Source: Chloroflexota bacterium
GTDB lineage: Bacteria > Chloroflexota > Limnocylindria > Limnocylindrales > CSP1-4
Direction: 5' to 3'
DNA length: 8,623 bases
Assembly: GCA_021789355.1 (NCBI GenBank)
Contig: JAJYJR010000236.1
Location: 1 to 8,623, forward strand
Shown here: positions 5,942 to 8,623 of the stretch, in pieces
How positions within the stretch are numbered: the stretch's first letter is position 1
Layout of the letters: each line of letters opens with the position of its first letter
Position numbers and translations under genes: made by a program
Notes under the pieces: model-generated
The model's database searches: none
What the model was told of the DNA's origin: nothing
The model's input: the letters and a program-made list of their open reading frames with translations, nothing else

Positions 5942-7750
5942 ATGAAGGCGGTGCCGTGGATCCAGTCGTTGGAGGATTTCGCGTCCTTCTTTGGCTCCAC
6001 TAGTCCGTGGGTGCTCTGGTTCGGCTCGGCGGTGTCCGTCGAGAAGCCGTCCGCGGTTCCCATGGGTCCCGCGATCATCGGAGCGTTGATCAAGGAGCTC
6101 GCCTCAGGAACGGAACCGTGTCGGCCTGCTGTCGAACGGATGCTCCGGCAAGGGCGGCGCGACCTCGATCGGAACGGGCGGCGCGATCTATCCGCACGCC
6201 ACGTTCCGTTCGAGGTCATCCTCGGCGAGGTGGCCAATCACACCGAGATGTTCGTTCCCCGGCTGCTCGAGGAGCTGATGCCGTCATCAACAACCGCGCC
6301 GAACCGAAACCATGAGGCGATCGCCGAGCTCTTTCGTCACGGACTGGTCGACCTCCTGGTCACCACGAACTTTGACGAGTGTCAGGAGGCGGCCCTCGGG
6401 ACCATCGCGCCGCCACCCATGGTCCCCGTGTCCGGGCCGTTCACGGTGTCAGGGCCTGGCCTGCTCAAGCTGCACGGAACGATCTCCGACCCGCCCACTC
6501 TCGCAGCCACCCCAGAGGGGCTCGGGTCACGGAGCACGGATGAATGGAGGGGGTCTCTCGCCGCCGCGCTCGCCGGTAGGAACATCCTCTTCGTGGGCTA
6601 TGGCTTCAACGACCCGTTCGACATCCAGCCGGCTCTCCGGCGAGCCGTCCAGCAGGGCGCGCACGTCTATTGGGCTTGTCGCGGCGCTGACGCTGACATC
6701 GGCCGGCTCGAGTTCGAGGTCACCAGCCTCATCCCGCACGATCTCGGAGATCCGCGCCGCAATCTCCTCCGGATGCTCGCGGACACCAAGCCCCTCGACC
6801 GCGCGGCGCCGCACGGCATGAGTTCGATCGAGCAGCGCGCCTCTGCGGAAGCTGCGGTCGACCGGACGCGCGACGCTTGCCCACTGCCGGTTGACCGGAA
6901 GCTCGCTGCGTTCGCCGCGCTGTTCTACTGGATCGAGGAGGGAGACCTCGCCCTCCGCTACTTCGAGGCTGCTGCCGCGTGTCCCGGAGCGACCTCAGTC
7001 GATCGACACACGCTCGCTCGTGCTTCGCTCCGGGCGCGTCGAGGCCGGCGCGCAGTCCGTCTGTTCGACGCGATGCTCCGCGAAGAGCTCCCGGCGGCCG
7101 ACCCTGAGCGAGCGGCGAAGGAGATCGACTGGTGCATCGGTGCGGGGCACGTAGCCCGGACCGGCGGCCGCCCTCGTCTTGCCCGAACCTACTTCGCCAG
7201 GGCCCGCCGCGCGTTGAACCGGAGTGGGCTGCGCCTCGAAGAAGACCCGTATTTGGCAGACCAGGTCATGCGCAGTCAGGCCGGCGAGGAGGTCGAGGCG
7301 GCACGCATGTCGGCCACGCCTGCTCGACGAGCGCGCCATCTCGTGCTCGCGGACGACTGGCTGGACCGGCTCCAGCGGGTCCCCGGCCTGTCGCTCTCCA
7401 CGCGACCGCTGCTCGACCTCGAACGCGCCCGCATCGCGCTGCTTCGCGGGGATCGGCGCGCGGCCCTGGCCCGCCTCGAGGATGCGCGCCGCACTATCGA
7501 CCCGCTCCGTGACCTCCACGTCGTGACCATGTGCGATCGCCTCACCGCGGTCGCGCACCGGGACGACGCATCCCTCGTCGCTCTGGCAGAGGCGGCCAAG
7601 GCGCGGGGCCAGTGGATCGAGTGGGCCAAGATCCGCGCCGAGGCTCTCGGTTTCACCGGCTACGGCAGGCGTCTGCGCCTGCAGCGCGCGCTGCACAACC
7701 TTCTGCTGGCGAGCTGGGACTTGGCCAAAGACGTGCTGCTGCCCATCTAG
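5942..7750 (+). CDS. SIR2-domain protein with helical C-terminal region, probable NADase effector
   Basis: This 602-residue protein has a SIR2-like N-terminal domain (about 1-245). The nucleotide loop WFGSAVSVE (26-34) is a variant of GAGxS. VTTNFD follows (140-145, with N143 and D145), then LLKLHGT (174-180, catalytic-type H178) and LFVGYGFNDP (216-225). These are the marks of the SIR2_2-type domains found in antiphage proteins such as DSR and Thoeris, which mostly destroy NAD rather than deacetylate. No zinc-binding CxxC pairs are present, also unlike true deacetylase sirtuins. Residues about 290-600 are helical and TPR-like (for example RARRGRRAVRLFDAML and ARTYFARARRALNRS) and may sense or bind a partner. 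The ATG lies 12 bases after the antitoxin stop, so it is probably the third gene of the toxin-antitoxin operon. The ribosome site is weak. NADase activity is inferred. Confidence 0.85.
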   Translation: MKAVPWIQSLEDFASFFGSTSPWVLWFGSAVSVEKPSAVPMGPAIIGALIKELASGTEPCRPAVERMLRQGRRDLDRNGRRDLSARHVPFEVILGEVANHTEMFVPRLLEELMPSSTTAPNRNHEAIAELFRHGLVDLLVTTNFDECQEAALGTIAPPPMVPVSGPFTVSGPGLLKLHGTISDPPTLAATPEGLGSRSTDEWRGSLAAALAGRNILFVGYGFNDPFDIQPALRRAVQQGAHVYWACRGADADIGRLEFEVTSLIPHDLGDPRRNLLRMLADTKPLDRAAPHGMSSIEQRASAEAAVDRTRDACPLPVDRKLAAFAALFYWIEEGDLALRYFEAAAACPGATSVDRHTLARASLRARRGRRAVRLFDAMLREELPAADPERAAKEIDWCIGAGHVARTGGRPRLARTYFARARRALNRSGLRLEEDPYLADQVMRSQAGEEVEAARMSATPARRARHLVLADDWLDRLQRVPGLSLSTRPLLDLERARIALLRGDRRAALARLEDARRTIDPLRDLHVVTMCDRLTAVAHRDDASLVALAEAAKARGQWIEWAKIRAEALGFTGYGRRLRLQRALHNLLLASWDLAKDVLLPI

Positions 7751-7786
7751 CGGGGGCAAGCCCAAGACCGGAAGAAGGGAGATGCA

Positions 7787-7882
7787 ATGAGCCAGCCACC
7801 ACAGACGCCTGACGAAATCCTCCATCCCAAGCGGCCGCTGTGGCCGGGCTTCCGCAGCTCTTGGGCTCGGAGAGCGCTCTGA
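7787..7882 (+). CDS. Possible 31-residue small protein
   Basis: An ATG at 7787 with a purine-rich ribosome site (GAAGAAGGGAG, 7771-7781) opens a 31-codon frame that ends in TGA at 7880-7882. The product (MSQPPQTPDEILHPKRPLWP...) is proline- and arginine-rich, has no membrane segment and matches no family I know. It lies 36 bases after the SIR2 stop on the same strand and could be the last gene of that operon. It may equally be the start of a gene cut short by the insertion sequence that follows. Confidence 0.35.
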   Translation: MSQPPQTPDEILHPKRPLWPGFRSSWARRAL

Positions 7883-7929
7883 GCGGCCTCGGCGAGCACG
7901 AGTGATGCCGAGAAATGGATCCACGGAGC

Positions 7930-8623
7930 ACAATGGCATAGATACTACCGGTCGGCACGGACTGTATTGACCGGCTAGGCACGCTTGGCTACCATGTCGG
8001 GATGTACCTGCGGACCACCACCCGACGCGCTGCGGATGGCACGCTCGTCCGCTATCTGCAGCTCGCCCACAACGAGTGGGACCCGGCCGCTCACCGCTCG
8101 AAGGTCCGCGTGCTCTACCACTTCGGCCGCGAGGACGAGCTCGACCGGGACGCCATCCGGCGGCTCATCGGCTCCCTCTCCCGAGCCCTCCCGCCGGGTG
8201 AGGCGGCCGCCGCAGCGCCGGAGCTGCGCTTCTGTGAGTCCCGGCCCCTGGGCGGTGCCTGGCTCCTCGAGGGGTTGTGGTCCAGGCTCGGGATTGGCGA
8301 GATCATGGCCCGCCTGCTGCGCGGCCGGCGTCTGGATCCGGCGGCCGAACGGGCCCTGCTCGCGATGGTCGCGAACCGGGCGCTGGCGCCGTCCTCCAAG
8401 CTGTCGTGTGCCGCCTGGGTGAGCGAGCGGGTCGCCATGCCTGGGCTCGTGTCGCTCTCCGACGACCAGTGCTATCGGGCGATGGACTGGCTGCTCGAGA
8501 TCGAGGCCGAGCTTGCGGAGCAGGTGTACTGGGCGACCGCGAACCTGCTCAACCTCGAAGTCGACCTGCTCTTCTTCGACACCACCAGCACCTACTTCGA
8601 GACCGAGGCGGCCGATCCGCCCT
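7930..8623 (+). mobile_element. Left part of an IS1634/IS4-type insertion sequence, cut by window edge
   Basis: The transposase gene starting at 8002 is preceded by about 70 bases of AT-richer sequence. An imperfect direct repeat lies here (ACCGGTCGGCACG at 7947-7959 and ACCGGCTAGGCACG at 7970-7983). The left terminal repeat probably lies near 7930-7960, but the right end is outside the window, so the boundary cannot be fixed. Confidence 0.5.
8002..8623 (+). CDS. IS1634-family DDE transposase, N-terminal part
   Basis: The frame from ATG 8002 stays open to the window edge (207 residues seen), so the gene is partial only because the window ends. It starts MYLRTTTRRAADGTLVRYLQ, runs through LAHNEWDP and KVRVLYHFGRED, and has a helical segment with LSDDQCYRAMDWLL (152-165). 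It reaches LLFFDTTSTYFE (189-200), where D193 is the first catalytic aspartate of the DDE triad. This opening (xLRxxxR...YLQL.....d...rsKVrVLyxFGR) and the FFDTTS(T)YFE motif are typical of IS1634-type (IS4-like) transposases, usually 450-580 residues long. No strong ribosome site precedes the ATG. Whether the element is intact cannot be seen. Confidence 0.88.
   Translation, partial: MYLRTTTRRAADGTLVRYLQLAHNEWDPAAHRSKVRVLYHFGREDELDRDAIRRLIGSLSRALPPGEAAAAAPELRFCESRPLGGAWLLEGLWSRLGIGEIMARLLRGRRLDPAAERALLAMVANRALAPSSKLSCAAWVSERVAMPGLVSLSDDQCYRAMDWLLEIEAELAEQVYWATANLLNLEVDLLFFDTTSTYFETEAADPP

Noticed and set aside
6995..7939. 314-codon minus-strand open frame
   Set aside because: It is antisense to the SIR2 C-terminal half and shows no recognisable domain or ribosome site.
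1..8623. CRISPR arrays, tRNA or rRNA genes
   Set aside because: No regularly spaced repeats, cloverleaf-like segments or rRNA-like stretches were seen on either strand.

Overview
The window is high-GC DNA with strong G/C preference at third codon positions, GTG/TTG starts and two transposase families. An actinobacterium or another high-GC soil-type bacterium is plausible, but no housekeeping gene is present to fix the lineage. The region looks like an accessory or defence island flanked by mobile-element debris.

Layout: (1) 1-1704 holds no convincing intact gene. It contains decayed coding fragments: a possible membrane-protein remnant on the minus strand with a 16-bp tandem duplication, a small plus-strand gene broken by one extra C, and the C-terminal end of an IS630-type transposase on the minus strand. 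(2) 1705-4285, minus strand, is a compact four-gene operon. Read from its promoter it encodes a ubiquitin-like protein ending in GGG-V, an E2-like protein with a single cysteine, a JAB/JAMM metalloprotease and an E1/ThiF-like adenylating enzyme. The stop/start junctions abut or overlap. This is a complete bacterial ubiquitin-like conjugation cassette of the kind studied as antiphage systems (Bil/Bub-type). (3) 4286-4457 is a divergent control region with a sigma70-like promoter for the minus operon and a TATACT box next to a small inverted repeat for the plus operon. (4) 4458-7750, plus strand, is a second operon: a HigB-type RelE/ParE toxin, an XRE antitoxin fused to an ImmA/IrrE-type zinc peptidase, and a 602-residue SIR2-domain protein with a long helical C-terminal half. 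(5) 7751-8001 is a short gap with a possible 31-codon ORF and the presumed left end of an insertion sequence. (6) 8002-8623 is the 5' part of an IS1634/IS4-type transposase that runs off the window.

Working model (inference): the Ubl is trimmed by the JAB protease, adenylated by the E1, passed to the E2 and attached to a target. The divergent operon pairs a toxin-antitoxin switch carrying its own protease with a probable NAD-consuming SIR2 effector. The shared 172-bp intergenic region suggests that the two operons could be co-regulated or are two neighbouring defence modules. This pairing is the main item to follow up.
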